Shown here in pieces: positions 37,042 to 49,834 of a stretch of 64,000 bases of DNA (position 1 is its first letter; each line of letters opens with the position of its first letter). The DNA comes from Hippophae tibetana (lineage: Eukaryota; Streptophyta; Magnoliopsida; Rosales; Elaeagnaceae), in contig CM072810.1 of the NCBI GenBank assembly GCA_037013495.1, positions 81,452,449 to 81,516,448 of the forward strand, in the 5' to 3' direction. The position numbers were made by a program, and so were the translations under genes. Below the pieces are notes generated by a model, which worked only from the letters and a program-made list of their open reading frames with translations, had not been told where the DNA came from and did not search any database.

Positions 37042-37955
37042 GTGTCGTACCGTAAAAAAGAAAATAGCAGGCTTGTGACGGGGAAAGAACTGATATCATT
37101 AATGAAATTATATTTTAGCACTACTTTTGCTTTTCTTTTTGGGGTTCTTGATGGATTGCCCGAATTCGACATATCAAAGGGAGGGATCATTTTTTATGGC
37201 TTCAAAAGGATAGGGTTTTATGGACTTGTGGATGTTGTTTTCGTTTGTGGTTTCGTTTCTTATTTATTTTTGAAACCATCTTCTTTTCTTCTTGATCTTT
37301 AATTCTATGTTTAATCAATACTTCTTCTTCATAAAAAAAAAGGATAGCAAACAAAAGATGGGTTATACTGTTCATAGTAATAAAAAAAGAACTTTTGATA
37401 AATTAGAGTTCCAACTTTAAACTTCCGTAACTTTTAACTCGTGTATCGAAACTACTATAATAATATATCAAATCGAAGCTTGTAACGATTCCTATTATCA
37501 GGGCATGGCTTGGTAAAGAACATCATTTTTTGAATCCAAATTAAACTGTATATTTCACCTAACGAGGGTTTAAAACTTTCGTCTCATATATTCCTTTATT
37601 TTGCTTAGCGTTTTCTTAAAAGCTACTGTAACGGAGAATGAGGGGTCGGCCAAAAGTGTGTTTAAAAATATTCCAAAGTTCTGAATATCTAACAAATATT
37701 CTTAAGATCGGACAAATATACTCACGATCTTTCCAAAGGGATATTTTTGGAATATCAAAAGGAAATATTCATTTTCAGCGCAATTATTATTTTTATTTAA
37801 TTATGGTCCTTTAATGTTAAGCTATTTTATTTTTAGTGAATTGTGGAATTTAATAGGTCTTATTTCTCAAAAGTATTTTTATGCTATTATTCTTTTGGAT
37901 AGATTTTCCACATTGCACAACAAAATAGCCTCATCGACGTTGCATTACGTCTAAG
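37042..37955 (+). repeat. Satellite monomer m41 (914 bp)
   Basis: F1 is open with gacggggaaag, gcactac and ggcttcaaaagg. Dyad site is class a, with the first dyad left arm mismatched (aagatcgg). Confidence 0.95.
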
Positions 37956-38867
37956 GTGTTGTACTGTAAAAAAGAAAATACCAGGCTTGTGACTGTGAAA
38001 GAACTGATACATTAATGAAATTATATTTTAGCAATACTTTTGCTTTTCTTTCTGGGGTTCTTGATTGAATGCCCGAATTCGACATATCAAAGGGAGTGAT
38101 CATTTTTATGGCGTCACAAGGTTAGGGTTTTATGGACTTGTAGATGTTGTTTTCGTTTGTGGTTTCGTTTCTTATTTATTTTTGAAACCATCTTATTTTC
38201 TTCTTGATCTTTAATTCTATGTTTAATCAATACTTCTTCTTCATAAAAAAAAAGATAGCAAACAAAAGATGGGTTATACTATTCATAGTATTAAAAAAGA
38301 ACTTTTGATAAATTAGAGTTCCAACTTCAAACGTCCGTAATTTTTTAACTCTTGTATCGAAACTACTTTTATAATATATCAAATCGAAGCTTTTAACGAT
38401 TCTTATTATCAGGGCATGACTTGGCAAATAACCTCATTTTTTTAATCCAAATTAAACTGTATACTACACCTACCGAGGGTTTAAAACATTCGGCTCATAT
38501 ATTCCTTTATTTTGCTTAGTGTTTTCTTAAAAGCTACTGTAACGGAGATTGAGGGGTCGACCAAAAGTGTGTTAAAAAATATTCCAAAGATTCTGAATAT
38601 CTAAGAAATATTCTCAAGATCGTTCAAATATACTCACGATCTTTCCAATGGGATATTTTTGGAATATCAAAGGGAAATATTCATTTTCGGTGCAATTATT
38701 ATTTTTATTTAATTATGGTCCTTTTATGTTAAGCTATTTTATTTTTAGTGAATTGTGGAATTTAATAGGTCTTATTTCTCATAAGTATTTTTATGCTATT
38801 ATTCTTTTGGATAGATTTTCCACATTGCACAACAAAATAGCCTCATTGAGGTTGCATTACGTCTAAG
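37956..38867 (+). repeat. Satellite monomer m42 (912 bp)
   Basis: gtactg, with loss of one T in gatacattaatg that puts a TAA in F1. tcatcgacg stands just before it. Dyad site is class h. Confidence 0.95.
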
Positions 38868-39782
38868 GTGTCGTACCGTAAAAAAGAAAATAGCAGGCTT
38901 GTGACGGGGAAAGAACTGATATCATTAATGAAATTATATTTTAGCACTACTTTTGCTTTTCTTTTTGGGGTTCTTAATGGATTGCCCGAATTCGACATAT
39001 CAAAGGGAGGGATCATTTTTTATGGCTTCAAAAGGATAGGGTTTTATGGACTTGTGGATGTTGTTTTCGTTTGTGGTTTCGTTTCTTATTTATTTTTGAA
39101 ACCATCTTCTTTTCTTCTTGATCTTTAATTCTATGTTTAATCAATACTTCTTCTTCATAAAAAAAAAAAGATAGCAAACAAAAGATGGGTTATACTGTTC
39201 ATAGTAATAAAAAAAGAACTTTTGATAAATTAGAGTTCCAACTTTAAACTTCCGTAACTTTTACCTCGTGTATCGAAACTACTATAATAATATATCAAAT
39301 CGAAGCTTGTAACGATTCCTATTATCAGGGCATGGCTTGGTAAAGAACATCATTTTTTGAATCCAAATTAAACTGTATATTTCACCTAACGAGGGTTTAA
39401 AACTTTCGTCTCATATATTCCTTTATTTTGCTTAGCGTTTTCTTAAAAGCTACTGTAACGGAGAATGAGGGGTCGGCCAAAAGTGTGTTTAAAAATATTC
39501 CAAATTTCTGAATATCTAACAAATATTCTTAAGATCGGACAAATATACTCACGATCTTTCCAAAGGGATATTTTTGGAATATCAAAAGGAAATATTCATT
39601 TTCAGCGCAATTATTATTTTTATTTAATTATGGTCCTTTAATGTTAAGCTATTTTATTTTTAGTGAATTGTGGAATTTAATAGGTCTTATTTCTCAAAAG
39701 TATTTTTATGCTATTATTCTTTTGGATAGATTTTCCACATTGCACAACAAAATAGCCTCATCGACGTTGCATTACGTCTAAG
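38868..39782 (+). repeat. Satellite monomer m43 (915 bp)
   Basis: m41 type, with one changed F1 residue (gttcttaatgg). First dyad left arm is aagatcgg. Dyad site is class a. Confidence 0.95.
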
Positions 39783-40696
39783 GTGTTGTACTGTAAAAAA
39801 GAAAATACCAGGCTTGTGACTGTGAAAGAACTGATACATTAATGAAATTATATTTTAGCAATACTTTTGCTTTTCTTTCTGGGGTTCTTGATTGAATGCC
39901 CGAATTCGACATATCAAAGGGAGTGATCATTTTTTTGGCGTCACAAGGTTAGGGTTTTATGGACTTGTAGATGTTGTTTTCGTTTGTGGTTTCGTTTCTT
40001 ATTTATTTTTGAAACCATCTTATTTTCTTCTTGATCTTTAATTCTATGTTTAATCAATACTTCTTCTTCATAAAAAAAAAAAGATAGCAAACAAAAGATG
40101 GGTTATACTATTCATAGTATTAAAAAAGAACTTTTGATAAATTAGAGTTCCAACTTCAAACGTCCGTAATTTTTTAACTCGTGTATCGAAACTACTTTTA
40201 TAATATATCAAATCGAAGCTTTTAACGATTCTTATTATCAGGGCATGACTTGGCAAATAACCTCATTTTTTGAATCCAAATTAAACTGTATACTACACCT
40301 ACCGAGGGTTTAAAACATTCGGCTCATATATTCCTTTATTTTGCTTAGTGTTTTCTTAAAAGCTACTGTAACGGAGATTGAGGGGTCGACCAAAAGTGTG
40401 TTAAAAAATATTCCAAAGATTCTGAATATCTAAGAAATATTCTCAAGATCGTTCAAATATACTCACGATCTTTCCAATGGGATATTTTTGGAATATCAAA
40501 GGGAAATATTCATTTTCGGTGCAATTATTATTTTTATTTAATTATGGTCCTTTTATGTTAAGCTATTTTATTTTTAGTGAATTGTGGAATTTAATAGGTC
40601 TTATTTCTCATAAGTATTTTTATGCTATTATTCTTTTGGATAGATTTTCCACATTGCACAACAAAATAGCCTCATTGAGGTTGCATTACGTCTAAG
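39783..40696 (+). repeat. Satellite monomer m44 (914 bp)
   Basis: m42 type with catttttttggcgtc. Dyad site is class h. Confidence 0.95.
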
Positions 40697-41611
40697 GTGT
40701 CGTACCGTAAAAAAGAAAATAGCAGGCTTGTGACGGGGAAAGAACTGATATCATTAATGAAATTATATTTTAGCACTACTTTTGCTTTTCTTTTTGGGGT
40801 TCTTAATGGATTGCCCGAATTCGACATATCAAAGGGAGGGATCATTTTTTATGGCTTCAAAAGGATAGGGTTTTATGGACTTGTGGATGTTGTTTTCGTT
40901 TGTGGTTTCGTTTCTTATTTATTTTTGAAACCATCTTCTTTTCTTCTTGATCTTTAATTCTATGTTTAATCAATACTTCTTCTTCATAAAAAAAAAAAGA
41001 TAGCAAACAAAAGATGGGTTATACTGTTCATAGTAATAAAAAAAGAACTTTTGATAAATTAGAGTTCCAACTTTAAACTTCCGTAACTTTTACCTCGTGT
41101 ATCGAAACTACTATAATAATATATCAAATCGAAGCTTGTAACGATTCCTATTATCAGGGCATGGCTTGGTAAAGAACATCATTTTTTGAATCCAAATTAA
41201 ACTGTATATTTCACCTAACGAGGGTTTAAAACTTTCGTCTCATATATTCCTTTATTTTGCTTAGCGTTTTCTTAAAAGCTACTGTAACGGAGAATGAGGG
41301 GTCGGCCAAAAGTGTGTTTAAAAATATTCCAAATTTCTGAATATCTAACAAATATTCTTAAGATCGGACAAATATACTCACGATCTTTCCAAAGGGATAT
41401 TTTTGGAATATCAAAAGGAAATATTCATTTTCAGCGCAATTATTATTTTTATTTAATTATGGTCCTTTAATGTTAAGCTATTTTATTTTTAGTGAATTGT
41501 GGAATTTAATAGGTCTTATTTCTCAAAAGTATTTTTATGCTATTATTCTTTTGGATAGATTTTCCACATTGCACAACAAAATAGCCTCATCGACGTTGCA
41601 TTACGTCTAAG
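40697..41611 (+). repeat. Satellite monomer m45 (915 bp)
   Basis: Near-identical to m43. F1 is open. Dyad site is class a. Confidence 0.95.
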
Positions 41612-42525
41612 GTGTTGTACTGTAAAAAAGAAAATACCAGGCTTGTGACTGTGAAAGAACTGATACATTAATGAAATTATATTTTAGCAATACTTTTGCT
41701 TTTCTTTCTGGGGTTCTTGATTGAATGCCCGAATTCGACATATCAAAGGGAGTGATCATTTTTTTGGCGTCACAAGGTTAGGGTTTTATGGACTTGTAGA
41801 TGTTGTTTTCGTTTGTGGTTTCGTTTCTTATTTATTTTTGAAACCATCTTATTTTCTTCTTGATCTTTAATTCTATGTTTAATCAATACTTCTTCTTCAT
41901 AAAAAAAAAAAGATAGCAAACAAAAGATGGGTTATACTATTCATAGTATTAAAAAAGAACTTTTGATAAATTAGAGTTCCAACTTCAAACGTCCGTAATT
42001 TTTTAACTCGTGTATCGAAACTACTTTTATAATATATCAAATCGAAGCTTTTAACGATTCTTATTATCAGGGCATGACTTGGCAAATAACCTCATTTTTT
42101 GAATCCAAATTAAACTGTATACTACACCTACCGAGGGTTTAAAACATTCGGCTCATATATTCCTTTATTTTGCTTAGTGTTTTCTTAAAAGCTACTGTAA
42201 CGGAGATTGAGGGGTCGACCAAAAGTGTGTTAAAAAATATTCCAAAGATTCTGAATATCTAAGAAATATTCTCAAGATCGTTCAAATATACTCACGATCT
42301 TTCCAATGGGATATTTTTGGAATATCAAAGGGAAATATTCATTTTCGGTGCAATTATTATTTTTATTTAATTATGGTCCTTTTATGTTAAGCTATTTTAT
42401 TTTTAGTGAATTGTGGAATTTAATAGGTCTTATTTCTCATAAGTATTTTTATGCTATTATTCTTTTGGATAGATTTTCCACATTGCACAACAAAATAGCC
42501 TCATTGAGGTTGCATTACGTCTAAG
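41612..42525 (+). repeat. Satellite monomer m46 (914 bp)
   Basis: Near-identical to m44. Last class h site of the region 5 dimers. Confidence 0.95.
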
Positions 42526-43441
42526 GTGTTGTACCGTAAAAAAGAAAATAGCAGGCTTGTGACGGGGAAAGAACTGATATCATTAATGAAATTATATTTT
42601 AGCACTACATTTGCTTTTCTTTTTGGGGTTCTTGATGGAATGCCCGAATTCGACATATCAAAGGGAGCGATCATTTTTTGTGGCATCACAAGGTTAGGGT
42701 TTTATGGACTTGTGGATGTTGTTTTCGTTTATGGTTTCGTTTCTTATTTATTTTTGAAACCATCGTATTTGCTTCTTGATCTTTAATTCTATGTTTATTC
42801 AATACTTCTTCTTCATATAAAAAAAAAAGAAAGCAAACAAAAGATGGGATATACTGTTCATAGTATTAAAAAAAGAATTTTTGATAAATTAGAGTTCCAA
42901 CTTTAAACGTCCGCAACTTTTAACTAGTGTATCGAAACTACTATTATAATATATGAAATCGAAGCTTGTAACGATTCCTATTATCAAGGCATGGCTCTGG
43001 AAAGAACATCATTTTTTGAATCCAAATTAAACTGTATATTTCACCTAATGACTGTTAAAAACTTTCGTCTCATATATTCCTTTATTTTGCTTAGCGTTTT
43101 CTTAAAAGCTACTGTAACGGAGATTGAGGGGTCAACCAAAAGTGTGTTTAAAAATATTCCAAAGTTCTGAATATCTAACAAATATTCTTAAGATCGTACA
43201 AATATACTCACGATCTTTCCAAAGGGATATTTTTGGAATATCAAAAGGAAATATTCATTTTCGGGGCAATTATTATTTTTATTTAATTGTGGTCCTTTTA
43301 TGTTAAGCTATTTTATTTTTAGTGAATTGTGGAATTGAATAGGTCTTATTTCTCATAAGTATTTTTATGCTATTATTCTTTTGGATAGTTTTTCCACATT
43401 GCACAACAAAATAGCCTCATTGACGTTGCATTACGTCTAAG
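42526..43441 (+). repeat. Satellite monomer m47 (916 bp)
   Basis: F1 is open with gtatttgcttc. tttattcaatac and catataaaa precede the A-tract. atatgaaatcg is shared with m53 and m70. Dyad site is class a. Confidence 0.95.
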
Positions 43442-44354
43442 GTGTTGTAATGTAAAAAAGAAAATACCAGGCTTGTGACGGTGAAAGAACCGTTACATTA
43501 ATGAAATTATATTTTAGTAATACTTTTGCTTTTCTTTTTGGGGTTCTTGATTGAATCCCCGAATTCGACATATCAAAGGGAGTGATCATTTTTATGGCGT
43601 CACAAGGTTAGGGTTTTATGGACTTGTAGATGTTGTTTTCGTTTGTGGTTTCGTTTCTTATTTATTTTTGAAACCATCTTATTTTCTTCTTGATCTTTAA
43701 TTCTATGTTTAATCAATACTTCTTCTTCATAAAAAAAAAGATAGCAAACAAAAGATGGGTTATACTATTCATAGTATTAAAAAAGAACTTTTGATAAATT
43801 AGAGTTCCAACTTCAAACGTCCGTAATTTTTTAACTCGTGTATCAAAACTACTATTATAATATATCAAATCGAAGCTTTTAACGATTCTTATTATCAGGG
43901 CATGGCTTGGCAAATAACCTCATTTTTTTGAATCCAAATTAAACTGTATACTACACCTACCGAGGGTTTAAAACATTCGGCTCATATATTCCTTTATTTT
44001 GCATAGTGTTTTCTTAAAAGCTACTGTAACGGAGATTGAGGGGTCGACCAAAAGTGTGTTAAAAAATATTCCAAAGATTCTGATTATCTAACAAATATTC
44101 TGAAGATCGTACAAATATACTCACGATCTTTCCAAAGGGATATTTTTGGAATATCAAAGGGAAATATTCATTTTCGGTGCAATTATTATTTTTATTTAAT
44201 TATGGTACTTTTATGTTAAGCTATTTTATTTTTAGTGAATTGTGGAATTTAATAGGTCTTATTTCTCATAAGTATTTTTATGCTATTATTCTTCTGGATA
44301 GATTTTCCACATTGTACAACAAAATAGCCTCATTGAGGTTGCATTACGTCTAAG
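43442..44354 (+). repeat. Satellite monomer m48 (913 bp)
   Basis: gtgttgtaatg stops F1 at codon 3. gaaccgttac is private. Dyad site is class a. Confidence 0.95.
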
Positions 44355-45270
44355 GTGTTGTACCGTAAAAAAGAAAAAAGCAGGCTTGTGACGGGGAAAG
44401 AACTGATATCATTAATGAAATTATATTTTAGCACTACATTTGCTTTTCTTTTTGGGGTTCTTGATGGAATGCCCGAATTCGACATATCAAAGGGAGATAT
44501 CATTTTTTGTGGCATCACAAGGTTAGGGTTTTATGGCCTTGTGGATGTTGTTTTCGTTTATGGTTTCGTTTCTTATTTATTTTTGAAACCATCGTATTTT
44601 CTTCTTGATCTTTAATTCTAGGTTTATTCAATACTTCTTCTTCATATAAAAAAAAAAGAAAGCAAAAAAAAGATGGGTTATACTGTTCATAGTATTAAAA
44701 AAAGAATTTTTGATAAATTAGAGTTCCAACTTTAAACGTCCGTAACTTTTAACTCGTGTATCGAAACTACTATTATAATATATCAAATCGAAGCTTGTAA
44801 CGATTCCTATTATCAGGGCATGGCTCTGGAAAGAACATCATTTTTTGAATCCAAATTAAACTGTATATTTCACCTAATGACTGTTAAAAACTTTCGTCTC
44901 ATATATTCCTTTATTTTGCTTAGCGTTTTCTTAAAAGCTACTGTAACGGAGATTGAGGGGTCAACCAAAAGTGTGTTTAAAAATATTCCAAAGTTCTGAA
45001 TATCTAACAAATATTCTTAAGATCGTACAAATATACTCACGATCTTTCCAAAGGGATATTTTTGGAATATCAAAAGGAAATATTCATTTTCGGCGCAATT
45101 ATTATTTTTATTTAATTGTGGTCCTTTTATGTTAAGCTATTTTATTTTTAGTGAATTGTGGAATTGAATAGGTCTTATTTCTCATAAGTATTTTTATGCT
45201 ATTATTCTTTTGGATAGTTTTTCCACATTGCACAACAAAATAGCCTCATTGACGTTGCATTACGTCTAAG
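44355..45270 (+). repeat. Satellite monomer m49 (916 bp)
   Basis: m47 type. F1 is open with gaaaaaagcagg. attctaggttt after F1. Dyad site is class a. Confidence 0.95.
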
Positions 45271-46182
45271 GTGTTGTAATGTAAAAAAGAAAATACCAGG
45301 CTTGTGACGGTGAAAGAACCGATACATTAATGAAATTATATTTTAGTAATACTTTTGCTTTTCTTTTTGGGGTTCTTGATTGAATGCCCGAATTCGACAT
45401 ATCAAAGGGAGTGATCATTTTTATGGCGTCATAATGTTAGGGTTTTATGGACTTGTAGATGTTGTTTTCGTTTGTGGTTTCGTTTCTTATTTATTTTTGA
45501 AACCATCTTATTTTCTTCTTGATCTTTAATTCTATGTTTAATCAATACTTCTTCTTCATAAAAAAAAAGATAGCAAACAAAAGATGGGTTATACTATTCA
45601 TAGTATTAAAAAAGAACTTTTGATAAATTAGAGTTCCAACTTCAAACGTCCGTAATTTTTTAACTCGTGTATCGAAACTACTATTATAATATATCAAATC
45701 GAAGCTTTTAACGATTCTTATTATCAGGGCATGGCTTGGCAAATAACCTCATTTTTTGAATCCAAATTAAACTGTATACTACACCTACCGAGGGTTTAAA
45801 ACATTCGGCTCATATATTCCTTTATTTTGCATAGTGTTTTCTTAAAAGCTACTGTAACGGAGATTGAGGGGTCGACCAAAAGTGTGTTAAAAAATATTCC
45901 AAAGATTCTGAATATCTAACAAATATTCTCAAGATCGTTCAAATATACTCACGATCTTTCCAAAGGGATATTTTTGGAATATCAAAGGGAAATATTCATT
46001 TTCGGTGCAATTATTATTTTTATTTAATTATGGTACTTTTATGTTAAGCTATTTTATTTTTAGTGAATTGTGGAATTTAATAGGTCTTATTTCTCATAAG
46101 TATTTTTATGCTATTATTCTTTTGGATAGATTTTCCACATTGCACAACAAAATAGCCTCATTGAGGTTGCATTACGTCTAAG
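45271..46182 (+). repeat. Satellite monomer m50 (912 bp)
   Basis: m48 type, F1 stopped at codon 3. cgtcataatgtt is private. Dyad site is class a. Confidence 0.95.
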
Positions 46183-47094
46183 GTGTTGTACCGTAAAAAA
46201 GAAAATAGCAGGCTTGTGACGGGGAAAGAACTGATATCATTAATGAAATTATATTTTAGCACTACATTTGCTTTTCTTTTTGGGGTTCTTGATATAATGC
46301 TCGAATTCGACATATCAAAGGGAGCGATCATTTTTTGTGGCATGACAAGGTTAGGGTTTTATGGCCTAGTGGATGTTGTTTTCGTTTATGGTTTCGTTTC
46401 TTATTTATTTTTGAAACCATCGTATTTTCTTCTTGATCTTTAATTCTAGGTTTATTCAATACTTCTTCTTCATATAAAAAAAAAAGCAAACAAAAGATTT
46501 GTTATACTGTTCATAGTATTAAAAAAAGAATTTTTGATAAATTAGAGTTCCAACTTTAAACGTCCGTAACTTTTAACTCGTGTATCGAAACTACTATTAT
46601 AATATATCAAATCGAAGCTTGTAACGATTCCTATTATCAGGGCATGGCTTGGGAAAGAACATCATTTTTTGAATCCAAATTAAACTGTATATTTCACCTA
46701 ATGAGGGTTTAAAACTTTCGTCTCGTATATTCCTTTATTTTGCTTAGCGTTTTCTTAAAAGCTACTGTAACGGAGATTGAGGGGTCAACCAAAAGTGTGT
46801 TTAAAAATATTCCAAAGTTCTGAATATCTAACAAATATTCTTAAGATCGTACAAATATACTCACGATCTTTCCAAAGGGATATTTTTGGAATATCAAAGG
46901 GAAATATTCATTTTCTGTGCAATTATTATTTTTATTTAATTATGGGCCTTTTATGTTAAGCTATTTTATTTTTAGTGAATTGTGGAATTTAATAGGTCTT
47001 ATTTCTCATAAGTATTTTTATGCTATTATTCTTTTGGATAGATTTTCCACATTGCACAACAAAATAGCCTCATTGAGGTTGCATTACGTCTAAG
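46183..47094 (+). repeat. Satellite monomer m51 (912 bp)
   Basis: F1 is open with ttgatataatgctcg. agatttgttatac replaces the F2 ATG region. The tail is the ttttctgtgc/tatgggcc type. Dyad site is class a. Confidence 0.95.
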
Positions 47095-48008
47095 GTGTTG
47101 TACCGTAAAAAAGAAAATAGCAGGCTTGTGACGGGGAAAGAACTGATATCATTAATGAAATTATATTTTAGCACTACTTTTGCTTTTCTTTTTGGGGTTC
47201 TTGATGGAATGCCCGAATTCGACATATCAAAGGGAGGGATCATTTTTTATGGCTTCAAAAGGATAGGGTTTTATGGACTTGTGGATGTTGTTTTCGTTTG
47301 TGGTTTCGTTTCTTATTTATTTTTGAAACCATCTTCTTTTCTTCTTGATCTTTAATTCTATGTTTAATAAATACTTCTTCTTCATAAAAAAAAAAGATAG
47401 CAAACAAAAGATGGGTTATACTGTTCATAGTAATAAAAAAAGAACTTTTGATAAATTAGAGTTCCAACTTTAAACTTCCGTAACTTTTAACTCGTGTATC
47501 GAAACTACTATAATAATATATCAAATCGAAGCTTGTAACGATTCCTATTATCAGGGCATGGCTTGGGAAAGAACATCATTTTTTGAATCCAAATTAAACA
47601 GTATATTTCACCGAACGAGGGTTTAAAACTTTCGTCTCATATATTCCTTTATTTTGCTTAGTGTTTTCTTAAAAGCTACTGTAACGGAGATTGAGGGGTC
47701 GACCAAAAGTGTGTTAAAAAATATTCAAAGATTCTGAATATCTAAGAAATATTCTCAAGATCGTTCAAATATACTCACGATCTTTCCAATGGGATATTTT
47801 TGGAATATCAAAGGGAAATATTCATTTTCGGTGCAATTATTATTTTTATTTAATTATGGTCCTTTTATGTTAAGCTATTTTATTTTTAGTGAATTGTGGA
47901 ATTTAATAGGTCTTATTTCTCATAAGTATTTTTATGCTATTATTATTTTGGATAGATTTTCCACATTGCACAACAAAATAGCCTCATTGAGGTTGCATTA
48001 CGTCTAAG
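47095..48008 (+). repeat. Satellite monomer m52 (914 bp)
   Basis: F1 is open, of the ggcttcaaaagg type. tagtaataaaa breaks the ATACTAT dyad. Dyad site is class h; one C is lost in aatattcaaag. Confidence 0.95.
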
Positions 48009-48923
48009 GTGTTGTACCGTAAAAAAGAAAATAGCAGGCTTGTGACGGGGAAAGAACTGATATCATTAATGAAATTATATTTTAGCACTACATTTGCTTT
48101 TCTTTTTGGGGTTCTTGATGGAATGCCCGAATTCGACATATCAAAGGGAGCGATCATTTTTTGTGGCATCACAAGGTTAGGGTTTTATGGACTTGTGGAT
48201 GTTGTTTTCGTTTATGGTTTCGTTTCTTATTTATTTTTGAAACCATCGTATTTGCTTCTTGATCTTTAATTCTATGTTTGTTCAATACTTCTTCTTCATA
48301 TAAAAAAAAAGAAAGCAAACAAAAGATGGGATATACTGTTCATAGTATTAAAAAAAGAATTTTTGATAAATTAGAGTTCCAACTTTAAACGTCCGTAACT
48401 TTTAACTCGTGTATCGAAACTACTATTATAATATATGAAATCGAAGCTTGTAACGATTCCTATTATCAGGGCATGGCTCTGGAAAGAACATCATTTTTTG
48501 AATCCAAATTAAACTGTATATTTCACCTAATGACTGTTAAAAACTTTCGTCTCATATATTCCTTTATTTTGCTTAGCGTTTTCTTAAAAGCTACTGTAAC
48601 GGAGATTGAGGGGTCAACCAAAAGTGTGTTTAAAAATATTCCAAAGTTCTGAATATCTAACAAATATTCTTAAGATCGTACAAATATACTCACGATCTTT
48701 CCAAAGGGATATTTTTGGAATATCAAAAGGAAATATTCATTTTCGGCGCAATTATTATTTTTATTTAATTGTGGTCCTTTTATGTTAAGCTATTTTATTT
48801 TTAGTGAATTGTGGAATTGAATAGGTCTTATTTCTCATAAGTATTTTTATGCTATTATTCTTTTGGATAGTTTTTCCACATTGCACAACAAAATAGCCTC
48901 ATTGACGTTGCATTACGTCTAAG
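48009..48923 (+). repeat. Satellite monomer m53 (915 bp)
   Basis: Close to m47 (5483 bp earlier) and m70 (15527 bp later). F1 is open. atgggatatactg and atatgaaatcg are shared. Dyad site is class a. Confidence 0.95.
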
Positions 48924-49834
48924 GTGTTGTAATGTAAAAAAGAAAATACCAGGCTTGTGACGGTGAAAGAACCGATACATTAATGAAATTATATTTTAGT
49001 AATACTTTTGCTTTTCTTTTTGGGGTTCTTGATTGAATGCCCGAATTCGACATATCAAAGGGAGTGATCATTTTTATGGCGTCACAAGGTTAGGGTTTTA
49101 TGGACTTGTAGATGTTGTTTTCGTTTGTGGTTTCGTTTCTTATTTATTTTTGAAACCATCTTATTTTCTTCTTGATCTTTAATTCTATGTTTAATCAATA
49201 CTTCTTCTTCATAAAAAAAAGATAGCAAACAAAAGATGGGTTATACTATTCATAGTATTAAAAAAGAACTTTTGATAAATTAGAGTTCCAACTTCAAACG
49301 TCCGTAATTTTTTAACTCGTGTATCGAAACTACTATTATAATATATCAAATCGAAGCTTTTAACGATTCTTATTATCAGGGCATGGCTTGGCAAATAACC
49401 TCATTTTTTGAATCCAAATTAAACTGTATACTACACCTACCGAGGGTTTAAAAAATTCGGCTCATATATTCCTTTATTTTGCATAGTGTTTTCTTAAAAG
49501 CTACTGTAACGGAGATTGAGGGGTCGACCAAAAGTGTGTTAAAAAATATTCCAAAGATTCTGAATATCTAACAAATATTCTCAAGATCGTTCAAATATAC
49601 TCACGATCTTTCCAAAGGGATATTTTTGGAATATCAAAGGGAAATATTCATTTTCGGTGCAATTATTATTTTTATTTAATTATGGTACTTTTATGTTAAG
49701 CTATTTTAATTTTAGTGAATTGTGGAATTTAATAGGTCTTATTTCTCATAAGTATTTTTATGCTATTATTCTTTTGGATAGATTTTCCACATTGCACAAC
49801 AAAATAGCCTCATTGAGGTTGCATTACGTCTAAG
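48924..49834 (+). repeat. Satellite monomer m54 (911 bp)
   Basis: gtgttgtaatg type, F1 stopped at codon 3. It is the only monomer from m51 to m70 with no substantial F1. Dyad site is class a. Confidence 0.95.

Larger units (their letters stand above)
36440..42525 (+). repeat. Region 5: dimeric HOR, period 1826-1829 bp
   Basis: About 3.3 copies. F1 starts at 37042, 38868, 40697 (and the variant 42526) and F3 starts at 36822, 38648, 40477, 42306 give spacings of 1826, 1829, 1829. The unit has two parts. One is a monomer with open F1 (gacggggaaag, gcactac). The other has a TAA from the 1-bp loss in gatacattaatg, and its F2 is broken by one extra T in gtaattttttaactc. The second and third copies are almost the same by eye. 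A-tract length changes explain the 1826 versus 1829 spacing. Confidence 0.9.
42526..46182 (+). repeat. Region 6: two copies of a 1829-bp dimer
   Basis: m47+m48 and m49+m50 repeat at 1829 bp. The first monomer has open F1 with tttattcaatac and catataaaa before the A-tract. The second has the F1 landmark changed to gtgttgtaatg, a stop at codon 3. Both members end with CCAAAGGG, so the dyad alternation of regions 2, 4 and 5 is lost. A third copy of the same pair occurs displaced at m53+m54 (48009-49834). Confidence 0.85.

Noticed and set aside
42501..42689. Minus-strand frames of about 62 codons opposite F1 and of 61-66 codons opposite F2
   Set aside because: They are antisense shadows of F1 and F2 and appear or vanish with the same satellite variants; no independent evidence of coding.
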